Source: G963692885 sp964657395 | GTDB lineage: Bacteria; Acidobacteriota; Terriglobia; Terriglobales; Acidobacteriaceae | Reading direction: 5' to 3' | Assembly: GCA_964657395.1 (NCBI GenBank) | Contig: CAZZUX010000006.1 | Location: 14,642 to 78,641 of the forward strand | DNA: 64,000 nt | Part shown: piece by piece, positions 1-7,742 of the stretch | Position numbering within the stretch: the first letter of the stretch is position 1 | How the letters are laid out: every line of letters starts with the position of its first letter | Notes under the pieces: model-generated | What the model was told of the DNA's origin: nothing | The model's database searches: none | Seen by the model: only the letters and a program-made list of their open reading frames with translations | Program-made: the position numbers and the translations under genes

Positions 1-186
1 GCGGACGGCCATGTGTTCTGCAATGAGGCCGGAGTATTCGACGGGCATGTCCCAGCCGCCGAAGTCGACCATTTTGGCGCCGGAGGAACGATGCGTGGCA
101 TTCAGAGCAGTCTTGCGCAGTGCGGGCTTAGCGGGAGCAGCGGTTGACACGGCAATGTCCTTTTGGAAGGGGGATTGCAACTTCAT
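1..186 (-). CDS. gcvT: Glycine cleavage T-protein (aminomethyltransferase), N-terminal part
   Basis: The minus strand opens at an ATG at 184-186 and runs off the left edge, giving 62 residues. After about 20 divergent residues it reads LRKTALNATHRSSGAKMVDF, then GGWDMPVEYSGLIAEHM. This matches the GcvT start region, where the GGWDMPVxY segment begins the folate-binding domain. GcvT transfers the methylene group from the aminomethyl-lipoyl H-protein to tetrahydrofolate in glycine cleavage. A GTG 12 codons further in is an alternative start, because the first residues (MKLQSPFQKDIA) are not typical of the family. The rest of the gene, and probably gcvH/gcvP, lies to the left of the window. Confidence 0.85.
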   Translation of the reverse strand, partial: MKLQSPFQKDIAVSTAAPAKPALRKTALNATHRSSGAKMVDFGGWDMPVEYSGLIAEHMAVR

Positions 187-455
187 AGACTAGCATTCGG
201 AGCAGAACAGGTTGGCAGGGGTTTGGCAGGGCGCGGTTGCACAACTCCTAGTGCAGTATTAAAGATATTCCGGCTTTGGTAATCAAATTCACGATTACTT
301 CTCATTTTCCTCGTGCAAACCCCCACCCTTCTTGATAGGGTTGAAACAACGTAGAAGACGATTTTTGGTTCCTTTGCTAGTCCCGTACTTCAGTTCACAG
401 TACTTGCAGATGGCTCCAGTCAAATTCAGCGTCATCTCGATACAAGGAAACGAAC

Positions 456-656
456 ATGGAACAGGGAACAGTTAAGTGGTTTAATGATGCAAAGGGTTTT
501 GGATTTCTGAGCCGCGAGAACGGTGAAGATGTATTTGTTCATCACACGGCAATTCAGTCCAACGGCTTCCGTACTCTTCAAGAGGGACAGCGCGTTCAGT
601 TCAACGTCACCAAGGGCCCCAAGGGCTGGCAGGCGGAGAACGTTCAGGCTCTCTAA
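456..656 (+). CDS. Cold-shock domain protein (CspA family)
   Basis: A 66-residue single cold-shock domain of the usual family length. The nucleic-acid-binding motifs are intact: RNP1 KGFGFL at residues 13-18 and RNP2 DVFVHH at 25-30, with the family start EQGTVKWFNDAKGFGF. Such proteins bind single-stranded RNA/DNA and act as RNA chaperones in the cytoplasm. A GGAAA-type ribosome site precedes the ATG. About 270 bases upstream hold no gene, consistent with the long structured 5' leader many csp genes carry. The gene is monocistronic, ending in a hairpin terminator. Confidence 0.95.
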   Translation: MEQGTVKWFNDAKGFGFLSRENGEDVFVHHTAIQSNGFRTLQEGQRVQFNVTKGPKGWQAENVQAL

Positions 657-677
657 GCTGAATCGCAGGACTTAACA

Positions 678-713
678 GAACGGGATGGCCTTCGGGTCAT
701 CCCGTTCTTCGTT
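678..713 (+). terminator. Rho-independent terminator of the csp gene
   Basis: A 10-bp perfect stem (gaacgggatg / catcccgttc) is extended by three inner pairs including one G-U, and closed by a C(TTCG)G tetraloop. It starts 21 bases after the csp stop codon. The following tract (ttcgttt) is only moderately T-rich. Confidence 0.8.
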
Positions 714-721
714 TGGGGTGA

Positions 722-1357
722 ATGGTGGAGGTCTACACTATGCCGATGAGCACGCTTTTGCCGATACAGCCCGAATGGCTTCCCATGAGTCTTGTGCCGG
801 GAAAGAAGCTAACGGATGAAGAGTTTGAGCAGCTGTGTTTTTCGAGTGACCTGATCCAATTTGAGCGCACCAGGGACGGAGAAATCCTTATGAATGCTCC
901 GGCAGGTGGGGGAACCAGCAGCGGGAACGCCGAAATTATTGGTCAACTGCTGGCGTGGTGGAAGACTCACAGGAGGGGACGTGTCTTCGACTCGAATGGG
1001 GGCTTTTTTCTACAGGACGGATCCATGCTCTGCCCGGATGCGGCTTATGTGAGTGCGGAGACACTGAAAGACGTCCGCAAAGAAGATCTGCAGCACATTC
1101 TCCACGTTGTTCCAGACTTCATAGTTGAACTGCTTTCGTACTCGGACCGACGGACCCAGGCGCTGGCCAAGATGAATTCGTGGATGATGAACGGGGTGCA
1201 AGTCGCCTGGCTGATCGATCCATATCGGAAGTCGGTGACGATCTATCGTCCTGGGGATGAGCCTCTTGCGACGATGGCACTTCAGGTCGCGGGATCGGGC
1301 CCGGTGGAGGGCTTCACACTGGATCTTTCAGAAGTGTGGAGTTGCTACGAGGTTTAG
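722..1357 (+). CDS. Uma2 family (DUF820) PD-(D/E)XK endonuclease-like protein
   Basis: A 211-residue protein with the Uma2/DUF820 pattern: an N-terminal segment (LTDEEFEQLCFSSDLIQFER), a glycine/serine-rich stretch followed by the conserved helix (GNAEIIGQLLAWWKTHRRG), then FDSNGGFFLQDGSMLCPDAAYVS and VPDFIVELLSYSDR. The PDAAYV and DFIVEL strands carry the Asp and Glu expected of the PD-(D/E)XK-like active site. The family's biological role is largely unknown. It is abundant in cyanobacteria and found in acidobacteria. ATGs at 740 and 746 are alternative starts. It stands alone between the csp terminator and the glycosylase gene. Confidence 0.85.
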   Translation: MVEVYTMPMSTLLPIQPEWLPMSLVPGKKLTDEEFEQLCFSSDLIQFERTRDGEILMNAPAGGGTSSGNAEIIGQLLAWWKTHRRGRVFDSNGGFFLQDGSMLCPDAAYVSAETLKDVRKEDLQHILHVVPDFIVELLSYSDRRTQALAKMNSWMMNGVQVAWLIDPYRKSVTIYRPGDEPLATMALQVAGSGPVEGFTLDLSEVWSCYEV

Positions 1358-1497
1358 CTGATTAGCTGAACGTTTACCGGTCAGCAAGCTGAGATCTCTC
1401 TGCACTGCGCTCAGTTCGGTCGGATTGACAAAGAGGCTGCGCTTTCTCTGTTGCCAAGGCTTGCCCTGGCCGCCTCAGAGCAGGCAAGCTGGTGGCT

Positions 1498-2394
1498 ATG
1501 CCGGAGCTGCCTGATATTGCTGCGTACCTCCATGCGCTGGAGCAGCGGATTCTCGGGCAACGGATGGAGCGTGTCCGGATTGCGAGTGCGTTTCTGCTGC
1601 GGACGGCTGTGCCGCCGGTGTCGGCTGCCGAGGGCAGGGAAGTGGTGGCGCTGCGGCGTATCGGCAAACGGATTGCGATTGGTTTCGACAACGAAATATG
1701 GCTGGTGCTGCACCTGATGATTGCCGGTCGACTGCATTGGCGCGGTCCCGGGGCGAAGCTCGGCGGTCGGCAGAACCTGGCTGCGTTCGACTTTCCTCAC
1801 GGTTCGCTGGTGCTGACGGAGGCGGGTGCGAAGCGTCGGGCCTCACTGCACGTGATGCGCGGTGACGATCTGGCACTGCTAGATCCGGGAGGCATCGATA
1901 TTTTCTCGAGCGACATGGGTGCCTTCAAAGCGGCGCTGATGGCAGAAAATCGCACATTGAAGCGTGCGTTGACGGATCCGCGCATTTTGAGCGGGATCGG
2001 GAATGCATATTCGGACGAGATTCTTCATGCAGCGCGGCTTTCGCCGATTGCGCAGACGCATAAGCTGACGCCTGATGAGTGGGACCGGCTCTATTCGGCG
2101 ACGCGCGGCACGATGAAGGATTGGATTGAGAAATTTCGGGTGGAAGCGGGGAAGGGCTTTCCGGAGAAGGTGACCGCGTTTCGCGAGGATATGGCGGTGC
2201 ATGGTCGCTTTGGAAAGCCTTGTCCTCGGTGTGGGCAGCCGATCCAGCGAATCCGCTATGCGGACAATGAAACGAACTACTGTGCGGCGTGTCAGACGGG
2301 AGGTAAGGTGCTTGCGGATCGGAGCCTGTCGCGACTTCTAGGAGCGGACTGGCCGCGATCGCTGGAGGAGTTGGAGGCTCTGAAGCGGCGGTAG
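1498..2394 (+). CDS. Formamidopyrimidine-DNA glycosylase family protein (Fpg/Nei)
   Basis: A 298-residue base-excision repair glycosylase/AP lyase. An in-frame GTG lies two codons upstream, but the start must be 1498 so that MPELPDI exposes the catalytic Pro2 and Glu3 after Met removal. The helix-two-turn-helix segment (LTDPRILSGIGNAYSDEILHAA) carries the family's GIGN-Y-DE-L pattern. The C-terminal zinc finger has Cys242, Cys245, Cys262 and Cys265. The family sequence is usually PELPEVE, and PELPDI here suggests a divergent branch, so substrate preference (8-oxoguanine versus oxidised pyrimidine) is not settled. It converges with the mutase gene on the opposite strand. Confidence 0.9.
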   Translation: MPELPDIAAYLHALEQRILGQRMERVRIASAFLLRTAVPPVSAAEGREVVALRRIGKRIAIGFDNEIWLVLHLMIAGRLHWRGPGAKLGGRQNLAAFDFPHGSLVLTEAGAKRRASLHVMRGDDLALLDPGGIDIFSSDMGAFKAALMAENRTLKRALTDPRILSGIGNAYSDEILHAARLSPIAQTHKLTPDEWDRLYSATRGTMKDWIEKFRVEAGKGFPEKVTAFREDMAVHGRFGKPCPRCGQPIQRIRYADNETNYCAACQTGGKVLADRSLSRLLGADWPRSLEELEALKRR

Positions 2395-2410
2395 TTTCCT
2401 GGAAGCTGGG

Positions 2411-3997
2411 TTAGACGACGACGCTCTCGCGGTACTCACCGAAGACTTTACGCATAGCGTTTGCAATCTCGCCGACGGTTGCGTTGTTGTCGACGGCTTC
2501 GACGATGGCCGGCATCAGGTTTCGACCTTCGCGGGCTGTGCTTTCGACAGACGCGATTGCAGTCTGCCACTTGGCGGCATTGCGTGCGGCGCGGAGAGAC
2601 TGCAGGCGTTCTACCTGGCGCTGCTCAAGGGCCGGATCGATGCGCTGGACGGGAACGCCGGGTTCGGCATCGCGTGTGAATTTATTGACGCCGACGACGA
2701 CCTGGCTGCCGCTTTCGACGGCGCGCTGGAAGGCGTAGGCGGCATCCTGGATTTGACTTTGGACCCAGCCTCGCTCGATGGCGCGCAGCATGCCGCCGAG
2801 CTTCTCGATGCGGGCGAAGTAGTCATCGACTTCGCGCTCGATGCGCAGAGTGTCGGCTTCGACTGCATAGGAGCCGGCGAAGGGGTCGATGACGCCAGGA
2901 ATGCCGCTTTCGTGCGCGAGAATCTGCTGGGTTCGAATGGCGATGCGGGCGGCGTCTTCGGTGGGCAGGGCGAGAGCTTCGTCGAAGCCATTGGTATGCA
3001 GCGACTGGGTGCCGCCCATCACGGCCGAGAGTGCCTGGATGGTGGTGCGGACGATGTTGTTTTCGGGCTGTTGGGCGGTGAGCGTTGAGCCGGCGGTCTG
3101 GGTATGGAAGCGAAGCATCCACGACTTTGGATTTTGAGCGTGGAAGGTGTCGCGCATGAGCTTGGCCCAGATTTTGCGGGCTGCGCGGAACTTGGCGACT
3201 TCTTCGAGAAAGTTGTTGTGTGCGTTGAAGAAGAAGGAGAGGCGAGGGGCAAATTCATCCACCTGCAGACCGGCGGTAATGGCGGCCTGCACGTAGGCGG
3301 TGCCATTGGCGAGGGTGAAGGCGACTTCCTGGGCGGCGGTCGAGCCGGCTTCGCGCATGTGGTAGCCGGAGATGGAGATGGTGTTCCACTCGGGCATCTC
3401 GGTGCGCGCCCAGGCGAACATGTCGGTAATGATGCGCATAGCGGCGGGGATGGGATAGATGTAGGTGCCGCGGGCGATGTATTCCTTGAGAACGTCATTC
3501 TGGACAGTGCCGGAGAGCTTGTGGACGGCTGCGCCGGATCGGCGGGCGGCAACGGCGTAGAGCGCCAGCAGGATACTCGCGGTCGAGTTGATAGTCATTG
3601 ACGTGGAAATTTTGTCGAGAGGGATGCCGTCGAAGAGTCGCTGCATATCTTCGATGGAGTCGATGGCGACGCCGACCTTGCCGACTTCGCCGAGGGCGAG
3701 CGGGTCGTCAGAGTCGTAGCCGATTTGGGTGGGCAGGTCGAAGGCGACGGAGAGGCCGGCGGTGCCGTTGGCGAGTAGAAATTTGTAGCGGCGGTTGGAT
3801 TCTTCGGCGTCGCCCATCCCGGCGTACTGGCGCATGGTCCAGAGGCGGCCGGTGTACATGGTGGGCTGGATGCCGCGCGTGAATGGATACTGGCCGGGCA
3901 AGCCGAGATCGGTGGCAGGGACAAAGCCGAGGGCTTCGAGATCATCCTGCGTCCAGAGAGTCCTGGAGCCTATGGATCTGGTGTCGACAGGGTCCAT
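2411..3997 (-). CDS. Methylmalonyl-CoA mutase large (catalytic) subunit, without B12 domain
   Basis: A 528-residue protein covering only the TIM-barrel substrate domain of the mutase. It reads YPFTRGIQPTMYTGRLWTMR near the start, then FDLPTQIGYDSDDP, SGYHMREAGSTAAQE and GGTQSLHTNGFDEALALPTE. These are hallmark segments of the methylmalonyl/ethylmalonyl-CoA mutase large chain. The roughly 130-residue cobalamin-binding domain is absent, so a separate small subunit must be encoded elsewhere. It is not in this window. The enzyme interconverts methylmalonyl-CoA and succinyl-CoA; isobutyryl-CoA mutase large subunits look similar, so the exact substrate is an inference. It converges with the Fpg gene. 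Confidence 0.9.
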   Translation of the reverse strand: MDPVDTRSIGSRTLWTQDDLEALGFVPATDLGLPGQYPFTRGIQPTMYTGRLWTMRQYAGMGDAEESNRRYKFLLANGTAGLSVAFDLPTQIGYDSDDPLALGEVGKVGVAIDSIEDMQRLFDGIPLDKISTSMTINSTASILLALYAVAARRSGAAVHKLSGTVQNDVLKEYIARGTYIYPIPAAMRIITDMFAWARTEMPEWNTISISGYHMREAGSTAAQEVAFTLANGTAYVQAAITAGLQVDEFAPRLSFFFNAHNNFLEEVAKFRAARKIWAKLMRDTFHAQNPKSWMLRFHTQTAGSTLTAQQPENNIVRTTIQALSAVMGGTQSLHTNGFDEALALPTEDAARIAIRTQQILAHESGIPGVIDPFAGSYAVEADTLRIEREVDDYFARIEKLGGMLRAIERGWVQSQIQDAAYAFQRAVESGSQVVVGVNKFTRDAEPGVPVQRIDPALEQRQVERLQSLRAARNAAKWQTAIASVESTAREGRNLMPAIVEAVDNNATVGEIANAMRKVFGEYRESVVV

Positions 3998-4007
3998 CAG
4001 GCGGTTC

Positions 4008-4553
4008 TCATCGAGCTGCCCTCGCCGACTGGCGATCTGCTGACTGGCGTCGTGATCTTACCCGGGCACGCAGAAACGAACTGGCGGAAAAGTAGACGAA
4101 GACGGCTGTCAGGAAACAGTAGAGTTCGAAGGTTCGGTGTGCAGGACCGCCGGCGTACTGTGCACGCAAATGGTAGACATTTTGTCCGAAGAACGCGGCA
4201 AAAAGTGCGAAGAAGCAGCCGGTAATTTCGAGCCAGAGAACACTGCTGGCATGAGCGAAGGGGCGGAAGAAGGATTGTCCGAAGTTACGGGAACCCCGCC
4301 CGATGCCCTGGCCGAGATTTCGACCCTGCTGCGCTACCTGCGCGGCCCGCTGCCGCATGGCTTCCTGCATTGCCGGGGTAATGACCTCGGGACGTGGACG
4401 CGCTGAGTTGTCAGCATTTGCCCGTACCGTGGTATTTTGCGACGCAGTCTGCTGCTCTGCCTTCTGTTTTGCTTCTGTGGCGCGGTCGCGCGCGATTCTG
4501 CCGGCGACTCTTACCCCGATTCCGAGTTTTTTCCCGAACGAGTTTGGTTCCAT
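4008..4553 (-). CDS. Small membrane protein, unknown function
   Basis: Starting at the ATG at 4551-4553 (MEPNSFGKKLGIGVRVAGR) this is a 181-residue protein; an upstream in-frame start would add seven residues. The first 100 residues are hydrophilic, basic and Gln/Ala-rich. Two hydrophobic spans follow (VLWLEITGCFFALFAAFF and FELYCFLTAVFVYFSASSFL), then a very basic tail with many Arg residues. I do not recognise a family. Its stop lies about 10 bases upstream of the mutase start on the same strand, so the two may be co-transcribed, but nothing points to a shared function. Confidence 0.65.
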   Translation of the reverse strand: MEPNSFGKKLGIGVRVAGRIARDRATEAKQKAEQQTASQNTTVRANADNSARPRPEVITPAMQEAMRQRAAQVAQQGRNLGQGIGRGSRNFGQSFFRPFAHASSVLWLEITGCFFALFAAFFGQNVYHLRAQYAGGPAHRTFELYCFLTAVFVYFSASSFLRARVRSRRQSADRQSARAAR

Positions 4554-4726
4554 TTCCCTGCTCCGCGACACCAAAGGATAGCAGCGCCGCGCAAAAGTTT
4601 CTTTTCACCATTCTGATACGCGTTGCGACTCTGGATCATCAGAAGTAAGGTACTCGTAGAACGGCTGGCAGGTCGCCACCCGGAGCGTTGTGGTTTACCG
4701 GAAATCTTTCGCCGAAGGGGAAAAAT

Positions 4727-5068
4727 TTGAACAAACGTATGCGCAAGCTCATTCAGCAACTCGGCGAAGCCATCCACGACTCAGTGTCAGAATCGGAACT
4801 GATTGCCGGGGTGGTGCAGGATATCCGTCGCCACGGATTCGATGTGCTGCTGATGCTGGAAGCCACCATTGGCTTGAATGAAGTGGAACAGCAACCGGCC
4901 AGCCTTGCTGCTGCATCAGACGGCGATGGTGAGGTGGAAAATGGTGCTGCAGCAAACAGTGGTTCTTTCACACAGCAGGACGTTAAGTTCCTGCGCTCGC
5001 TGCGCATTTCGGTCGAAGGGGAAGATCCCTCTTCTGCTCAGGAATCTCTCAGCGACCACTCGGAATAG
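4727..5068 (+). CDS. Conserved hypothetical protein
   Basis: A short acidic protein. The reading frame is open from 4688, but the best ribosome site (AAGGGG at about 4715-4720) sits 6-7 bases before an in-frame TTG at 4727, which gives MNKRMRKLIQQLGEAIHDSV and 113 residues. The ATG at 4739 is an alternative start. The N-terminal 60 residues are helix-forming with alternating hydrophobics (VVQDIRRHGFDVLLMLEATIGL). The rest is low-complexity, rich in Ser, Ala and Glu. I recognise no domain. The gene lies just upstream of glgC on the same strand. Confidence 0.55.
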   Translation: MNKRMRKLIQQLGEAIHDSVSESELIAGVVQDIRRHGFDVLLMLEATIGLNEVEQQPASLAAASDGDGEVENGAAANSGSFTQQDVKFLRSLRISVEGEDPSSAQESLSDHSE

Positions 5069-5200
5069 TCTTACCGCACCGCCAGCGAGTGTTGTTATCT
5101 CTCCGTGATACGATGTGCCCGATTGTCTGGTGCTGTCCCTTTGAAGCATCAATCATCAGTCCACAGCATCAAGGCGCAGGGCGCGGGAAGCGGAGACTAC

Positions 5201-6463
5201 ATGTTTGGGATGAAAGATACGCTGGGTGTGTTGTTGGCGGGCGGAGCGGGAGAAAGACTGTTTCCGCTCACCAGGGACCGCGCCAAACCTGCTGTACCGT
5301 TTGGCGGCCAATATCGGATCATCGATATCACCCTGTCCAACTGCATCAACTCCGGCCTGCGCCGCGTTTACATCCTGACCCAGTACAAGGCACTTTCGCT
5401 GAACCGCCACATTCGTGAGGGCTGGAGCGGCGTAGTCGCGCAGGAACTGGGCGAGTTTATCGAGATTCTTCCGCCGATGCAGCGGGTGAGTGCCAACTGG
5501 TACATGGGCACGGCTGATGCGGTCTATCAGAACATTTACTCGATCGGCTCCGAGCAGCCGAAATACGTCATCATTCTCTCCGGCGACCACATTTACAAGA
5601 TGGACTACAGCCGCATGCTCGACCACCACATTGCGGTCGACGCGGATGTGACGCTGGCGACTTTGCCGATTGACCCGTCAGAGGTTTCGCGATTCGGCGT
5701 GGTAGAGGTGGCGAAGAATGGCGATGTGATCGGCTTTGATGAGAAGCCGAAAACGACCGAGATGCGTTCGCCGTTTAATCCTGAGATGGTGGATGCGTCG
5801 ATGGGCATCTATATCTTCAACACGGATGTGCTGCTGCCTGCATTGATGAAGGATGCGGAAGATCCCGACTCCAAGCATGACTTCGGCCATAACATTCTGC
5901 CCAGCATTCTTGGTCAGTACAAGATGACGGCGTACAACTTTGTCGATGAGAACAAGAAGCAGGCGTTGTACTGGCGCGATGTCGGCACACTCGATGCCTA
6001 CTATGACGCCAACATGGATCTGGTGTCCGTGTCGCCAGTATTCAACCTCTATGACAACAGCTGGGCCATGCGCACCCGTCAGCGTCAGTATCCGCCGGCC
6101 AAGTTTGTTTTTGGTGAGCCCGGGCGCACGGGTATGGCCATCAACTCGGTCATCTCGCAGGGCTGCATCATCTCCGGTGCGGTGGTTCGGAACAGTATTC
6201 TTTCGCAGGATGTGCGCGTGAACTCCTATGCGGACATTGAGTCGAGCATCATCTTCACGCACTGCAATATCGGTCGGCATTGCCGCATCAAGCGGGCCAT
6301 TATCGATCGGGACGTGCATTTGCCTGAAGGGACGGTGATCGGCTACGACCAGGAGCAGGACCGGAAGAACTATTTCGTGACTCCTTCCGGGCTGACCGTG
6401 GTGACGCGGGATCTGTCGCTGTATGAGAGTCCGCAGATACGGAGTCAGCGGCAGCCTTCGTAG
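5201..6463 (+). CDS. glgC: Glucose-1-phosphate adenylyltransferase
   Basis: A 420-residue ADP-glucose pyrophosphorylase making ADP-glucose from glucose-1-phosphate and ATP, the committed step of glycogen synthesis. The start at 5201 (MFGMKDTLGVLLAGGAGERL) is chosen over an upstream in-frame ATG because a GGAG site precedes it and the family begins here. Visible motifs are the nucleotidyltransferase signature LAGGAGERLFPLTRDRAKPA, the substrate segment WYMGTADAVYQN, the lysine-containing GVVEVAKNGDVIGFDEKP, and a C-terminal left-handed beta-helix (AINSVISQGCIISGAVVRNS). No other glg gene is adjacent. Confidence 0.96.
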   Translation: MFGMKDTLGVLLAGGAGERLFPLTRDRAKPAVPFGGQYRIIDITLSNCINSGLRRVYILTQYKALSLNRHIREGWSGVVAQELGEFIEILPPMQRVSANWYMGTADAVYQNIYSIGSEQPKYVIILSGDHIYKMDYSRMLDHHIAVDADVTLATLPIDPSEVSRFGVVEVAKNGDVIGFDEKPKTTEMRSPFNPEMVDASMGIYIFNTDVLLPALMKDAEDPDSKHDFGHNILPSILGQYKMTAYNFVDENKKQALYWRDVGTLDAYYDANMDLVSVSPVFNLYDNSWAMRTRQRQYPPAKFVFGEPGRTGMAINSVISQGCIISGAVVRNSILSQDVRVNSYADIESSIIFTHCNIGRHCRIKRAIIDRDVHLPEGTVIGYDQEQDRKNYFVTPSGLTVVTRDLSLYESPQIRSQRQPS

Positions 6464-6559
6464 CGGCCGTGATCCGAGGGCTGGAGTTGACGTCGTCCAG
6501 TACGAAGCCAGCCCGAGCTTAGATGGGGCTCTTCCTGATCGGTTAACATCAAAGGCTGC

Positions 6560-7186
6560 ATGAAGACCTTCGATCCCGCGGCACTCACTCCCCAGGACAA
6601 TTACAAGCTGCTTGCCGGTACCATTTTGCCGCGTCCGATTGCCTTTGTTTCCACAATGAGTGAGCGCGGGATACGCAACCTGGCGCCTTACAGCTTTTTT
6701 ACGGTTGCCAGCGCCAATCCGCCGATCGTGGTCTTTTGCCCGATGGTGCGGCCGCCCAATGCGAAACAACTATCGAGTGTGAAGGACACGCTCGGCAATA
6801 TTGCCGCGATGAAGGAATTCGTACTCAATATTGTGTCGGAAGATTTTGTCGGCAAGATGAACCAGACGGCTGCAGAAGTTGAACCGGAGATTGATGAGTG
6901 GGAGCTGTCCGGGCTGACACCGGTGGCGAGCGAGTTAGTGCGGCCGCCGCGTGTGGGTGAATCACGCATGCAGATGGAATGCAGGTTGTTGCGTCTGGTG
7001 GTGGCGAGCGACAGGCCGCTTGGAGGCACACTGGTGCTGGGAGAAGTTCTCCGGTTTCACGTGGCGGAAGAGATAGTCAGCGACAAGCTCATCATTGATC
7101 CGGATAAGTTGAACGCAGTCGGCCGCATGGGAGGCGCTGCTTATATCCGGACGCACGATCGATTTGATCTCGAGCGCCCGAAGTAA
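6560..7186 (+). CDS. Flavin reductase family protein (FMN-binding split barrel)
   Basis: A 208-residue protein of the DIM6/NTAB flavin-reductase-like family, which binds FMN in a split beta-barrel. The family pattern is clear: LLAGTILPRPIAFVSTMSER, then NLAPYSFFTVASANPPIVVF, then TLGNIAAMKEFVLNIVSEDF, and HVAEEIVSDKLIIDPDKLNA near the end. Members reduce flavin with NAD(P)H or act as flavin-dependent reductases of unknown substrate. It follows glgC by 96 bases on the same strand with no recognisable terminator between. No monooxygenase partner is adjacent. Confidence 0.9.
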   Translation: MKTFDPAALTPQDNYKLLAGTILPRPIAFVSTMSERGIRNLAPYSFFTVASANPPIVVFCPMVRPPNAKQLSSVKDTLGNIAAMKEFVLNIVSEDFVGKMNQTAAEVEPEIDEWELSGLTPVASELVRPPRVGESRMQMECRLLRLVVASDRPLGGTLVLGEVLRFHVAEEIVSDKLIIDPDKLNAVGRMGGAAYIRTHDRFDLERPK

Positions 7187-7195
7187 GCTCTTTGT

Positions 7196-7696
7196 TCACA
7201 GTTGGGCTCGCTCCAACTGCACGCGGAGATTGCCAGCGAGCTCTACCACCATCTTGAGCTTGGAAGCGACGTTCCCGGATAAGGCTGGCTCGGCTAAGGC
7301 CAGCTGCGACTGCAGCAACAACCCGGTGACAGTCGACTTCAACTGGCATTCAATGGTCGTAGCTGCTGCGCGCATGGCTAATGCCTGCTCCTGTTCACGG
7401 CGACTGAGTCCGGCGCGAATATCCCGAGCCAGTCGAGCGGTGCCGGATAGCGCAAAGTTTACCTGCATTGGAACAGCCAGGCCGGTGAAGCGCCAGAGCA
7501 GCTCGGCTCCGCGAACGTCTGCTTCCACGATCGATTCATCCACAACGACCACCGAGTAGGGGTGACGCTTGAGGGCAGCGATGCCTTCCTTGCGATCAGG
7601 AGCGCTGTCTACTGGTATGCCGAGCTGGTTGGAAAGGTTGAGAGCACAGTTTTCAACGCCCGGGATGGCTGAAATCAGCAGAATGGTGTGATTCAT
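7196..7696 (-). CDS. Pseudo-receiver protein with His-less DHp-like helical tail
   Basis: The start at 7696 is set by AAGGAG five bases upstream, giving 166 residues (MNHTILLISAIPG). Residues 1-110 have receiver-like beta/alpha alternation. Asp53 (SVVVVDES) falls at the usual acceptor strand, but the acidic pair at the end of strand 1 and the conserved C-terminal Lys are missing. Residues 125-166 form two amphipathic helices (ECQLKSTVTGLLLQSQLAL and ASKLKMVVELAGNLRVQL). Their spacing recalls a histidine-kinase dimerisation domain, but there is no phospho-accepting His. It is the last gene of the kinase / regulator / pseudo-receiver set, 46 bases after the regulator's stop, so a role in that pathway is inferred. 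Confidence 0.75.
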   Translation of the reverse strand: MNHTILLISAIPGVENCALNLSNQLGIPVDSAPDRKEGIAALKRHPYSVVVVDESIVEADVRGAELLWRFTGLAVPMQVNFALSGTARLARDIRAGLSRREQEQALAMRAAATTIECQLKSTVTGLLLQSQLALAEPALSGNVASKLKMVVELAGNLRVQLERAQL

Positions 7697-7742
7697 CTTG
7701 TACTCCTTTACCGCGGTGAGCTGTCGTGAGCCGAGTGCTGCG

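Noticed and set aside
1010..1201. Open frame opposite the Uma2 gene
   Set aside because: It lies wholly inside a recognisable gene on the other strand and has no family-like sequence.
5678..6769. Long open frame antisense to glgC
   Set aside because: Shadow of glgC, extending into the gap and the flavin reductase. No ribosome site or recognisable motif.
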